A DNA stretch of 64,000 nucleotides from Paracyclopina nana. Its lineage: Eukaryota; Arthropoda; Copepoda; Cyclopoida; Cyclopettidae. The DNA lies in assembly GCA_019096065.1 (NCBI GenBank), contig JAGUCH010000004.1, positions 7,378,001 through 7,442,000 of the forward strand. Direction: 5' to 3'. Numbering within the stretch: position 1 is the stretch's first letter; each line of letters opens with the position of its first letter. This document shows positions 24,201 to 35,140 of this stretch, one piece after another. Made by a program: the position numbers and the translations under genes. A model generated the notes under the pieces. It did no database searches and was not told where the DNA came from. It saw only the letters and a list, made by a program, of their open reading frames with translations.

Positions 24201-26626
24201 GCGTAAAATCGCATATCCCTTGTTTTTCAGTTCGCCTGGGGAGCAAGCATAATGTCCGCTCGAGCATACTGGCCTCCTCGCTTTGCTTAGCTTCCTTGAG
24301 CCATCACGGAGGCTCCATAAGGAGCCAATCCATCAACGGGTCCATCGTGGCCAGATCGGATTTGGGCACGTTCAGCGAGCAGCGCAAGAAGAGCTACGAG
24401 TCTCGCTCGGCGAGGCTGGCGATCCACAGCTCGTCCGGAGTGAGTTCAGGCTCGAGCTCCTCGGACTCGGCCGAGGACAAAATCGGCCCTCAAAGTCCTG
24501 CTCTGAGCTCAAGTTCAAGCCAGTGCACGATTAAGCCGAATTCCATCAATGGCCGAGCCGCTGAGCCATTAGGCATTTTTCCGGCGGCTGCTGCTGCTGC
24601 AGCTTCAAACAAACAGTCAAGGATCCTTCCGCAGAACCATGGCGCATTTCACGTCTCCTTCAACGGTGAGCAGTCTGGAAATAAAGCATAATTCCTATTA
24701 TTTCACGCACGACTCGAGACTTTTTCTGCCATTAATCCCAAGACTTTGGTCCACGCTCCAGTAATTCGATGTAATTCGCCATTTCCGAATGGCGTCGATT
24801 ATTAATTGATTTCACACAATTACATATATAATTAATGTAGTGTATAAATAATATAGTGCGTACGTGTAATGTTACAGGCTCGGAAAAAAACTACGTGGAG
24901 AATGGCAGCTTCACGACAATGAACGGAAGTGAGCCGATCTATCAGGGAATCATTGATGGGGAAAACAATGTCACCAGAAAGGAAGCTGAAATTGCCTCGC
25001 TGATGTCAGAAATGGCCAAGCTCAAGACTGACCTTGCCTTGGCTCAGAGGAGTGTGTCCACGCTCAGGCAAAACGAGCTCATGCTCAAGGAAAGGCTGGC
25101 TGACCAAAGGCACCGAATCCTCACCATGGAGAAGAAGGCTTCCATTGAGAAGTTCAACAACAGCAATAATTCCAATGGGATGAAGAGCTCCAGGATTTTG
25201 GACGAGAGGCCAGCTCACTTGGTGCGGAAATATGGCGAGCTATATTCGCAGCTCAGATTGGAGACTTTGGACGCCCTCGATCAACTGCCACAGCTCGTGA
25301 GCTCGGACGAGCTCAAAATCAAGCTCCTTTTCTCCGTTGTTGTGGTAAGCTGAAAAAATAAGACATGATGAAATCACTCTCCTTGGCACTTTGCTTCTGT
25401 AATTTGAATAAGGCAATTTTCGTGTCTCAATTAACATGGATAATAATTATTTCTTGGTTATTTACGTAGCTAAGCACTGACCACTGTGCACAGTGGGATT
25501 TTTAGCAGTTGCGACTCCCATAAAAAACGTACTCCAAATTTTCGCTGCAAAAAGAATCAAGCCATTTTTAAACCTTTGTAGTACACAAAGTCGCAAAAGT
25601 TCAGATTTGTAAATAATCCATTGTGTAATGTCATTACAAGCATATCTACACCCACATTGGAAAAAAAGTGAAACTCTGCATACAGACTACCCGGAGTAGT
25701 ATGTATATAATGATTTATTAGAAAGAGTTTCTTTTGCGACAAGTGCTTCTTTTTTTGCTGCTACATTGCTACCACACATACATACGTAACTCCATTGAAA
25801 AGAGGGCAACCGTGACAAAAGTTCCTTTGTGGTGCTTTTGAGCATGACCAAAAAAGACCGAGGCCCACCCAATGACTTTTACTCTCGTTTCTAAATGTTA
25901 TTTTGCTCCTTCAAAATGATGCTCAAGTTCACTGCGAATTGCAATCAGGAGTAGCAATAAAATATGGAAATCACGATATCAATTTCGTTTGCAGTTGGCA
26001 TTCCGCTCAGTGACGAGCTCCAAGTCCGCGAAAGAGGAGCAAATTCGGCGCATTTTGCAGCTTCCGCTCCAAAGCCAATCAAACAACGAATTAACCACAG
26101 AAGAAGTAGACGAAGAAGACCACAAAACGACCAACTCTTCTGCCGCCAAAGAACTCGAAAACGCCATCAACGTTTACCTCAGGAGAGCAACTGAGACGTT
26201 TGACCTATCCAAAAATGTCGAAGTAATTATCATCATCATCATCATCAACATTAGCCCTTCTAACCTCTTTGATAATAATAGGAAGTGTGTTCTCAAATCT
26301 GGGCCACTTTGTACGACTATCCCTGCCTCAAGACCTGCGAGGGCATCATAAAATACGTGAAGGAATGCGTGCGAGTAGCTTGGGGTCTGGTTAATCAGGT
26401 GAGACTCTGGAAATTCCACAATTGGACATTTTTCTTCAATATAGCTGATATGTTGCAGGCTCCAGCGTATGTGATTGAATACGAGGCCAGGCAATTCCGG
26501 AGCGACTTGCACGTTCGCTACCATAATTCTGACCCTGGAAGTGCCATCATCAAAACGTACTTGTGGCCTGCCCTCCTCGAAGGCCAGAATGGGCCTTGTG
26601 TCCAGAAAGCAGTGGTGGTGACTTGA
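21246..26626 (+). CDS. MIEAP C-terminal-domain protein (SPATA18-related)
   Basis: Seven exons in frame: 21246-22397, 23312-23474, 24231-24665, 24878-25344, 25995-26222, 26282-26398, 26459-26626; product about 909 aa. The last 200 residues match the pattern of the C-terminal domain of mitochondria-eating protein: KYGELYSQLRLETLDALDQL, an LAFRSV helix, KYVKECVRVAWGLV, a PAYVIEYEARQF segment and a final LWPALLEG. A coiled coil is visible at about residues 620-675. Exon 3 encodes a Ser-rich, low-complexity segment with a seven-Ala run. The N-terminal 384-residue exon is GC-rich, with a conserved-looking all-helical region of a kind I cannot name (LPELSSPRMALQKILFLHE through YEEAIAKIEELSL). The ATG at 21246 follows a non-ATG open stretch. 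A role in mitochondrial quality control is inferred from the domain only. Confidence 0.8.
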
Positions 26627-26766
26627 AGATGAACCTTCTTCTTCACTGGAGTTGTCTAGTCAATTAAATCGTCTTTGAAGTTTGTTAAAACAGCGCAACA
26701 TCAAATAAACTCGGTTCACACCTGTTTTCAAAAAAGAGGACTCATTAGTGCAAACATAGTACATAT

Positions 26767-26790
26767 TATATAGGGACCCTTTGACAGTTC
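26767..26790 (+). promoter_or_regulatory. Possible TATA/initiator of the CUB-serine protease gene
   Basis: TATATAG at about 26768 lies roughly 20 nt before gacagttc, an initiator-like CAGTT, and 40 nt before the start codon at 26808. The spacing is shorter than ideal, so this is tentative. Confidence 0.3.
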
Positions 26791-26807
26791 ATCTTGCTAG
26801 TGCAAAC

Positions 26808-29252
26808 ATGCTGCTTCACTTGGTCGCATGGACTTGCACACTGCTATGGAGTTTATCTGATGGAGCTGCCATAACCGAGGTATAATTGAAATTATGCAAC
26901 TAGTTAGGTGTCCAAGGTGGAGATTGTATCATTTCGCCTCCTCGGATTGTTTCAAGCGAAGCGAAATGGATCTCTTGGTAGGTAGCGATAAGGAGGCAAT
27001 TCAAGATGAGAAGCTTTAGAAATATCAAGCAGCGACACTTAAAAGTCTATATTTTGAGCTTGCTGATTTCTGGGATTCTTGGCCCTTTGAGATTTTTGTT
27101 GTCGCTCCGCTCGAATTTATAGAATATGCAAAACAATCGCAGAGAGAAGCACCAACAACAATCAGCGCCATTCCAATCAGCGGCTCCTCCACAGAGGTTG
27201 GCTGGGTGCCAATTGATGATGAAGAAGTAATAACAACCACTCCAAGATCAACCACATCTGATGAGTCCTACTCGACCACAAGCTTCAAAGAGGCCAAGAT
27301 CCAATATAGCCCCTTCTCTGCACTAGGCAGAAATAACAATGACGACGCTCAAAGTGCAATGGTAGATATTGAGCTACCATTTGAGAATAACACTCACATC
27401 ATAACATGGCTGGCTCCTAATGATGAAAATCTTAATAATGATGATGATGAATCCGAGCATCAGCCATCTAAAAGAGATACTGCTTCATCATTCCAAAATG
27501 AACCGAAATGTGGAGGACTTTTTACAGGTTTCGGTGGGGTGATTAAATCCCCAGGATATCCCCTCTTTTATCCCAACAACAAGGTATTTTACAAAAAATT
27601 GAAATTGAAAAAATAAGTGGCATTGATTGACCTTTTTCCATTTTGAACGAACGTACCCTCCTAAGAAATGCGAGTACAAAATAACGCTGCCTGCAAACTA
27701 CACCATCAAACTTTCATGCGATGATTTTCACATGCAGGTGAGAGAGTAAATGCTGCATTGTAAAAGAGTCATTAGAATTAAATTGAAGGGAGGAGGAGGA
27801 AATTCATGCGATCACGATCACATTGACATCCAGTGGACAGATGGTGAAAATAACATCACATCAAGCAAGTTTTGTGGCATTGAGCCGCCTTCCATTTCAT
27901 CAAAGTCCAATGAAATGTCACTAACTTTCAAATCAGACGCATTGTACCGCTATAAAGGATTCGTGTGCCGCTACAGAGCCATTCAGCCAAATGGAATTGC
28001 GGCACCCAACAGCTTTGACTATGGGGACAACTCCATTAGTGAGCCGAAATTTTCCACCCATTGCATCACCATGATTATTTCACATTTATAGCTGACGATG
28101 ATGATGGAGCCAAAGCCATTTACCCCAGTGATTTCTTCAATATGCCTGGTTGTCATGATCAAGCCCTCTCAGCCAATGTGGCCACCTCCTCCTCCGGTTC
28201 AAGTGGTTCAGGATCTGCGAGCACTTATTCTGGAGGACTTTGGAGTGGATCTTGCGGCAGCTCCAATTTCTTTGACAGCCCACAAAATAGAATCGTTGGT
28301 GGACTTGAGACAAGCCCTCATCAATATCCATGGATGGTAGCTCCGATATACATTGATACATTTCATGAAAAATGTGCTAGATGTTGGCTCACGTAGGTCT
28401 CGATTTTGAGGGCATGTGGTAATGAATTTTGCCATGTTTGCGGAGGAACAATTATCTCCCCTGCATGGATCCTCACAAGTGCCCATTGTTTGAGCTCGGT
28501 GCCAATTGAGCAGATGGGCGTTTTGCTCGGAGATCACAATCTGTTTGAATTGAACTACGAGCAAAAGTTCCTACGAGGTGTAGACAAAATCATACACCCA
28601 GGTGAGAAAAGCATATACTATATACTTGCTCAACTCGCAAATATTAAATTCGTAGACTTCAACGAGCCTTCCATTCTGAACAATGACATCGGTCTATTGA
28701 GGCTGGAAAATGAGATTTCCTTCACGAAATTCATCAGCCCTTTGTGTTTGCCACCACTTGGTGAAACTGGCTTTGGCACCTCGGCATATGGCAACGAGAA
28801 CTCGACGACACTTGACACAACAGGGCTGGGAATTGTGGGCAACAATGCCACAGTCATCGGATGGGGCATGATCAATGACAGTAAGGGCAAAGAGAAATTT
28901 CTCCCGTGCGAATAATGCTTACTTGGAAATCCTTGATGTTTCAGAGGGGCAATATCCGAATGGCCTTCACGAGGTGGAAGTGCAAATCTTGGATAACAGC
29001 GTTTGCAGCGATTTGTACGGGCCTTTCATCACCGAAAACATGATGTGCACATCTGGCACAAATGGGAGGGGATCGTGCTACGGTGACTCGGGAGGACCAG
29101 CCTTGGTCAAGGACGTGGATGGGTCTTTCGTCCAAGTAGGCATCGTGTCCTTCGGCGCCAATGAAGGCTGCGAGGATGGCTACCCGAGCGGTCAAGTCTT
29201 GGTGCACAAGTTCATCGATTGGATCCAACATGTCACAGGAATTCATATCTAA
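26808..29252 (+). CDS. Secreted CUB-domain serine protease (S1 family)
   Basis: Eight exons: 26808-26879, 27143-27583, 27666-27737, 27789-28038, 28092-28336, 28397-28601, 28656-28880, 28945-29252; about 605 aa. The start codon opens a hydrophobic signal peptide. A Thr/Ser/Asn/Asp-rich segment leads to a CUB domain (CGGLFTGFGGVIKSPGYP, YPNNKKCEY, CDHDHIDI, FCG), then a Ser/Gly linker, then an S1 protease starting at R-IVGG. The catalytic His is in TSAHC, Asp in NNDIGLL, Ser in GDSGGP. The residue six before the catalytic Ser is Gly (GSCYGDSGG), so the primary specificity is not trypsin-like. Cys pairs fit a CUB-linked zymogen activated after Arg. Intron 3's acceptor (27788) lacks a good pyrimidine tract, so that boundary is the least certain. 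Likely extracellular. Confidence 0.88.
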
Positions 29253-30411
29253 GCTGAAATTGATGATAAACTACTACTTTAAGCGTCCAGTATTTGATGA
29301 CAGTAAAAAATGCACTTATTCTTACGTAATTCCATCCTTCATCTTCATTGTTTACATTTTTTATTCTGCGGCCGTCGAGTCGAATAAAAATTTCTCGTCA
29401 AATCACAAGGTCATAGAAATTCGAGAAATGGCCGAAATAACTAAAAGCACGATAACTTGAGCGAAAAGTGGTCGCAAAGTCAGCAGTCAGCAATCAACTC
29501 AGCGCTCAACTGTGGACTCAGCCTCAGTTGAGTTGCTGAGTCACTTTAAAACTCGCGAGCCGCGACAACAAAATTACTCAGGCGGATTTTGACGAGATTT
29601 TATTTCGGTGCAGTGCTTCGCTCACTCGTTTTTGAGTTGCGTAAAATTCTGATTTTCCGTGAGGGATAATTAAGAGATCAGAATCTGGCGGTCCATGGAA
29701 TCCACCCATCTCCTACGGCGGTGGTTCGCCTTTTTAAGCTCAACCATTTGACGGTAAGATGGCAGCGATTTTTACTGATTTCGATTTTCCGAAGCCGCAT
29801 ACTGAATTCGTTCTCGTGTTACTTTCGATTTTCATCAGATCATCATCAATAGTTTCCAATTTCGTTTCCCGTTGCATTATTACGTGCGATCCATCGGAAT
29901 TGGTTCACAAAAGTCGTCATTGGACAGATGTCTTTAAATATGAACTGTGGTGACCTATTTTTGATGGAGATATTCAAAAAAAGTCTGAGGAGTGACTTTG
30001 AAGTTTCTAAAAAGATGAATGGTGCAACTTTTTGTTGCTTAATTAGCACATGTCACAACAAAGTTTCCCACTACTCATCTCCAATTCTCACGTTTTGATA
30101 CGATAAGAAGACACTTGTACAGACTAGCAAATTATGAGGAGCTGACAAATGTATAAGGTCATTTTTCAGAGGCATCAAATGCACTATTGTATTATGCTGA
30201 GTGGGTGTGTTTTGACGTTTCCTGACGTTAGTCTAATGGTTTGTCTGACATTGCGGTCATCATCATTGTCTGGCGTAATTGAAAAGTTCTCTGTTTTTCC
30301 CTGATGATTTATTAAGCAAAAAAATGGTTTGCGTGTTGATAGAGAGTGAATGTGAAAGTGCTCGAGATGTACAATGAATGGACAGACAATAAGTCATAAT
30401 AATGGTTGTTA
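29253..30411. other. Intergenic region, nothing identified
   Basis: 1,159 bp between the 3' ends of the protease gene and of the ORF1p-like gene. It contains several short repeats of tcagc/ctcag (29480-29550) and one 64-codon open frame at 29759 with no recognisable features. No RNA gene or transposon end seen. Confidence 0.4.
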
Positions 30412-33400
30412 TTATTCTTCCGGTTGTTGTTTCTCCTCCTCAGCAATTGTTGTAGTAGCAACTTGTGGTTCTTCTTCAGCTGGTTTCTCCTCTACCTGCT
30501 CAAGTGGTTGATCTGCATCTGCAGTAGCTTTGTTTTCCTCCTCCTTTTCCTCGTCAAACGCTGGCATCGTGGGTGGCTTCTTTGTTGGAGAGGAGTGGAC
30601 TGAATGATGGCCATTGCTCACCCTTGATTGCCCCTTGACTGGCGATCCATTTCTGCTCCTACTTTCACTTTTTGTAGGTGACCCATTTCTGCTGTCATGA
30701 TCATACTGCTCAGACCTGAAATTAGTGAAATTACCAAATTATAAACTAATCATTTTAAGTTCAGATGTACCCTCTAGGATGAACCGGAGAGTTAGGAACT
30801 AGGTGGTTCAGTGAAGATTCTGTGGAGTAGGATTTTTGCAGCTTGTTGCTAGTGTGATGATTGCCAGTTGCTGTTCTTCGTGATCCGGAGGATCGATTCC
30901 GGATCCGCTCGCTGTTCGCGCTTAACGGAGCTGCCAATGAGTTGGTAGTGACCAAGTTGACAGAAATGTTGTCTGCCATCACCCCAGGCGAGGATCTGCC
31001 TCCCGTGACCTGGGAAAAAATCAGACCGTTATACAATTGAGGATTTCGGAAGCACATATGGCTCCTTCACCTCTTCCACGCGTCCGGTGAGATCGTTGAA
31101 CATGTAGATTTCGTTGTCAATGATGAGTTTGTCGTATTGCAAGCTGAACTTGGATTGGGGCCTGCGTTGACGCATCATTTTCATGAACTTTTGAAGCTCT
31201 TGTCTCTGTTAATAAAATTTTTGGTTGAATAAAAAGAGTTGACATTGTTGTTTTGGAAATTTGGCACCTGGTCCCGGACGCGTTTGGAGAAATCTTCACT
31301 TATGTAAATGTTGGCCCCTTTTAACAGGGTGGCTTTTCGCAGGATTTCATCTTTGTCTTGCCATTTCTCAAAGTACACCGTGATTGGTTTGCAGCCTCTC
31401 ACTTCGGGCCCATTGGTTGTCCTCTTCACTCTCATGATTGGCACCTCACGGCTGATCCGCAAGTGTCTTCCAATGATCTCTCGAATCTGGAATTGCCACT
31501 TGTGAATCAAGTGTGTACATCCCTTTTTAAGTCTTTTACCTTGGCTTCTGTGATCACAGGATGCTCGTCACTCCCGGAGTCTTGCTTGATTCCGTAGAAA
31601 ACGAGGTTGTTTCGCCAGCTCTTGTCCAGCTCCCACACCTTTTCAGTGATTTCTTCAATGGCATCCTGGAGCTCTTGCACTTTATTGGTCGTTTCTGAGG
31701 ACTTGGAGTCGAGGTCGTTGATTCCGCCCAGCTGATTTCTGATCTGCTGGATTTCACTCCGCATGTCCTTGATTGCCAATTCTTGGGCAGTCTGAATTCA
31801 AAAGGTTTTGATTTCGTCCCAGTGGATCCGTCCGTGCTTTTTGAACGAGTGTGATTAATGATCAGTAAAAAAAGAGTCTCGTTCAAAAGAAGCTTTGGCA
31901 AGGAAAAAAACGGCTAGGACGAAATCAGTATATCTGGAATAAATGTGTCTATTTGTTTGTGTGTGTATGAAATTAAGCATGCGCAAAGATCAAATGCAAT
32001 TTTAAGTTGCTGTATTTCCTCTGGGTGCCGCTAGATGGCGCTGCGATCGCAGCTGCTTGGCGCCATCGCTTTTCCAGTTGGAAACTAGCAGTTGCAAACT
32101 CGGTGCAGAAATCCACTCTTTTGCAGTTTTGAGGCAAAAACTCAATGCACAATTTCTAGTACGTTATTTTAGTCACTCCACTGCAAAACGAAGGTCAATT
32201 TCAACATGCCATGAAAAGCTGAAGAAGAAGAGTGTGACAGCAGACTGAAGGCTACACTGCTTTCGCATAAGAGATTGGTTGCCTCAAAGCTGGCCAAGAG
32301 CATGTCAACGGCTGTGAATCGCTTGGCCACGTGGGCTGTCAACTCTTCCTCGATGTTGTTTGCTTTACTTAGGTGGTGGCTACAAGTTTCTCTGAGTATG
32401 TTCATGTCCGTCTTTTGTTGTTCTATCAGCTTGGCCAGGCCTACCTGACGCTCCTCGCCCTTTCTAGCCCGACTGGTTAACTTGTCCATGTCTTGGGCGA
32501 GGCTTACCTTGGCCCTGTCTTGTGACTGCTCCAATGCTACTTTAACTTCGTCTAATTCCTTTGCAGCTTGCACCTTTGATCTGCCCATTTCTGTCTCGAG
32601 CTCTACCTGCTTCGTCTCTAGGGCTTTAGTTAGCTCGACCTGGTTAGTTTTGAGCTCGTTGATCAGCTCAGCTTGGCTCTTGATCAGGGATTCCAGCTCC
32701 TCCAATTTGGAGTCGTGTCCATCTACCTGTAAATCATTGTTGCTTTGTATTTCATGTCAGTGAGCTAGTGTTTTGCATAAGCTATAATTTCGAGCGAAGC
32801 GAAATGAGGTGAAAGGGGTAATTAGTGAATAAGGTACATAGAATAGTTTCTTATTTCGAGCTGGGGCACAAAAAGTAGGGTCATTAAATAGCTGAGTGAG
32901 GATTTTAAAAAGGGAAAACTCGAGTGCAGCTTTACTAGCCCGAGCCTGCGAGGGCTGTAATTGTACGAGTGCTTTTCCATTTTAAAATCCGAGGTCTAGT
33001 TCAAACCCTAGTCATTCCTTAACTTTTTTTATTTCTTTATCTGGCAAAATTATGGTAAAGTCCTATACATAGCATGCAATTTTCATGATGTTTCCATAGC
33101 TCAGTGGTTAGAGCATTGGAATGCTGATCCAATTGTTTGAGGTTCGAATCTAGGATGATCCTCTCTGTTTTCCAACTTCTTTGCAATTTGGCTTACTTCC
33201 ATGGAATTACATTAAATTACTTAAAATCCCTCAAATTTGAATCCAGAACCGTTAAGTATTTAATATTCCCCAAATTGCTTAGAGAAAACTGTGATATAAA
33301 GAGCTGAGTCGGATCGGTAAACTGAATTATAACACGAGGAAATCGTATTACAGTATACAAAATATTACTTTATCCTGCATGAGTTTGGCTTTGTCGGGCT

Positions 33401-33560
33401 TCACTTCCTTTTTGGGCCCTGGATTGGACTCAACATCCCCACACTGGGCTAGTAGTGCGACAAGAGCAAAAATCTTGACCGCTTTTAAGGAGTGAGACAT
33501 CTTTTTGGAGTGATTTCCGCCACCCTTAAATAAGTTATGCAGTCGTGGTCTGGCTGTCAT
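30412..33560 (-). CDS. Intron-rich host-like gene: 2A peptide + coiled coil + L1-ORF1p-like RNA-binding protein
   Basis: Seven exons in consistent phase: 33560-33369, 32726-32508, 31791-31540, 31486-31268, 31205-31071, 31009-30771, 30715-30412; about 519 aa. Exon 1 has a basic start, a hydrophobic run and the 2A motif CGDVESNPGP at residues 40-49. Exons 2-3 are coiled coil. Exons 3-5 match the ORF1 protein of L1/CR1-like non-LTR elements: NNLVFYGIKQ, an RRM-like PITVYFEKW...LLKGANIYISEDFSKRVR, and the C-terminal SLQYDKLIIDNEIYMF. The last two exons are Ser/Arg- then Glu/Pro-rich. The exon 2 donor (AAG|GTAAGC, 32508) is a perfect consensus; reading through it stays open to 32169. Six introns argue for a domesticated gene and not a recent element. 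Function unknown; RNA binding is inferred. Confidence 0.75.
33090..33163 (+). repeat. tRNA-like sequence (tRNA-derived SINE or pseudogene)
   Basis: Contains an A-box-like TAGCTCAGTGGTTAGAGC, an anticodon stem TTGGA/TCCAA with the loop ATGCTGA, and a B-box-like GGTTCGAATCT. The loop would give GCT, but the T-arm does not pair and no acceptor stem forms. It lies in intron 1 of the 2A/ORF1p gene, on the opposite strand. A functional tRNA is unlikely; a SINE head is the best reading. Confidence 0.5.
33414..33443 (-). other. 2A ribosome-skipping motif (C-GDVESNPGP)
   Basis: The ten codons encode CGDVESNPGP, an exact match to the D-[VI]-E-x-N-P-G-P consensus that makes ribosomes skip the Gly-Pro bond. 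It is preceded by a hydrophobic stretch (KIFALVALLAQ). Skipping would release a 48-residue leader, and the downstream chain would begin with Pro49. This is established chemistry for the motif; activity here is inferred. Confidence 0.85.
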
Positions 33561-35140
33561 TCCGGAGCCATTGCAATGTCACCACTTTATTATTCCAACT
33601 GAGCTATCACCAGCAAGGCAGCCAATTCCAGACTGGTGGTGGAACTTTTTTGTGTGTCTTGGCTCCCCATCACGTGCAAGGATATTATTGCTTGCCTTTT
33701 CACGTGCAAGGACAGTGTACTACTACTACACTCTATGTAGTAAAGAAAAGCATTATGATTATCGCGTGTTTGCCTTTACGGTTTGCTCGTTGTAATGCAG
33801 AATAAAAGGTGACTAAAGACATTTTGGTGGCTTTCGTGATCCAAGTGTGTCAGATCATGCCACAATCATCATCATCAAACAGATATTGCTTTCTCCCATT
33901 CAGCTGCTGCCATTTCTGCAATTAAAAGGGGGAAGTAAAGTAGGGGCAGTTATTTTTATGCCAAATAGTACAGTAGTTTTTATTGCAGAGTTGTTGAGTT
34001 AATTTCTTGTTCATCCTTGACACCATTTTTCCTGGTCTTCCAGCGAAAAAAGAGCCTTCGTTGACTTTCCACTCTGTGTGCTATTATGAAAAGGTTCTCC
34101 AACCGTAGCCATCAAAAATAGTTATAAAACTTTTTACCAGCCTATTTTTTAACTATGTTATATAATGTTTTCATTATATTTAATATATTTTTCTTTGTGT
34201 TTAATATTTTGGTCATGTAAAATAATGTTTTCATTTTGCTGACTATGCATGCATTATGTAAAATAGTGTGTTCATTTTATCAAATAAGTTTTCATGACGT
34301 ATAATAAAGATTTCCTTTTGTTGAATGATGATTTATATAGTGTTCATCATTGCCAAAAAATGTTTTTGCTATGCAACATAATATGTTCATTATGTAAATA
34401 ATATTTTTGTTATGTGTAAAATAATGTGCTTGCTAAGTTCATAATGTGTTCATTATGTAACACAATTTGCTCATTATGTAAAATTATGTGCTCAAAATGT
34501 AGAATATTGTGCAAAATATTGTGCTCATCATTTATTATAGTGTGCTCATGTCGAAAATAGCACTCAATTTGTAAAATAATGTGCTCATTTAGTAAAATAA
34601 TGTGCTCATTTAGTAAACTAATGTGCTCATTTAGTAAAATAATGTGCTCATTTAGTAAAATAATGTTCTCATTTAGTATAATAATGTGCTCATTTAGTAA
34701 AATAATGTGCTCATTTAGTAAAATAATGTGCTCATTTACTAAAATAATGTGCTCATTTAGTAAAATAATGTGCTTGTTATGTAACATAGTGTTCTAATGA
34801 TGTGAAATAATGTGCTCATTATGTAAGATAATGTGCTCATCGTGTTAAATAATGCGGTTATTATGTAAAATACTCTGTTTGCAAAGCATTGAGAATGCAA
34901 TGTAATATTCGCTTCCTAGCCACAAATAAATGTTCTGTCGTGACAATTGAATGTCCAGTTCATGCTTTTTTCAGTTTTGCCGTTCAGACTTTCTATAATG
35001 CTATCAAACTGTAGAAACAGAACCATGGCCGATATGGACAATGAAGTGGTGGTTTTTTTTAGCATATTTAATAAATCTCTGTTTACTAATGACTACAATT
35101 AAAAGACTAGTTTTGACTGTGTATCACAGAAACGGAAGGA
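33561..35140. other. Intergenic AT-rich region with minisatellite
   Basis: 1,580 bp between the start of the 2A gene and the 3' end of the PACT-domain gene. Apart from the 34433-34860 minisatellite there is no supported gene. The first 200 bp hold two tcacgtgcaagga-type copies (about 33671 and 33701). Confidence 0.4.
34433..34860. repeat. AT-rich minisatellite, 21-bp core unit
   Basis: A core of about ten near-perfect head-to-tail copies of a 21-bp unit, tgtgctcatttagtaaaataa, spans 34575-34790. It is flanked on both sides by diverged copies in which tcattatgtaa replaces tcatttagtaa. Because 21 is a multiple of three, the array reads as a spurious repetitive ORF on both strands. Confidence 0.85.

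Noticed and set aside
34410-34797. Repetitive open frames on both strands over the minisatellite.
   Set aside because: They arise because the repeat unit is 21 bp; the peptides are pure repeat translations.
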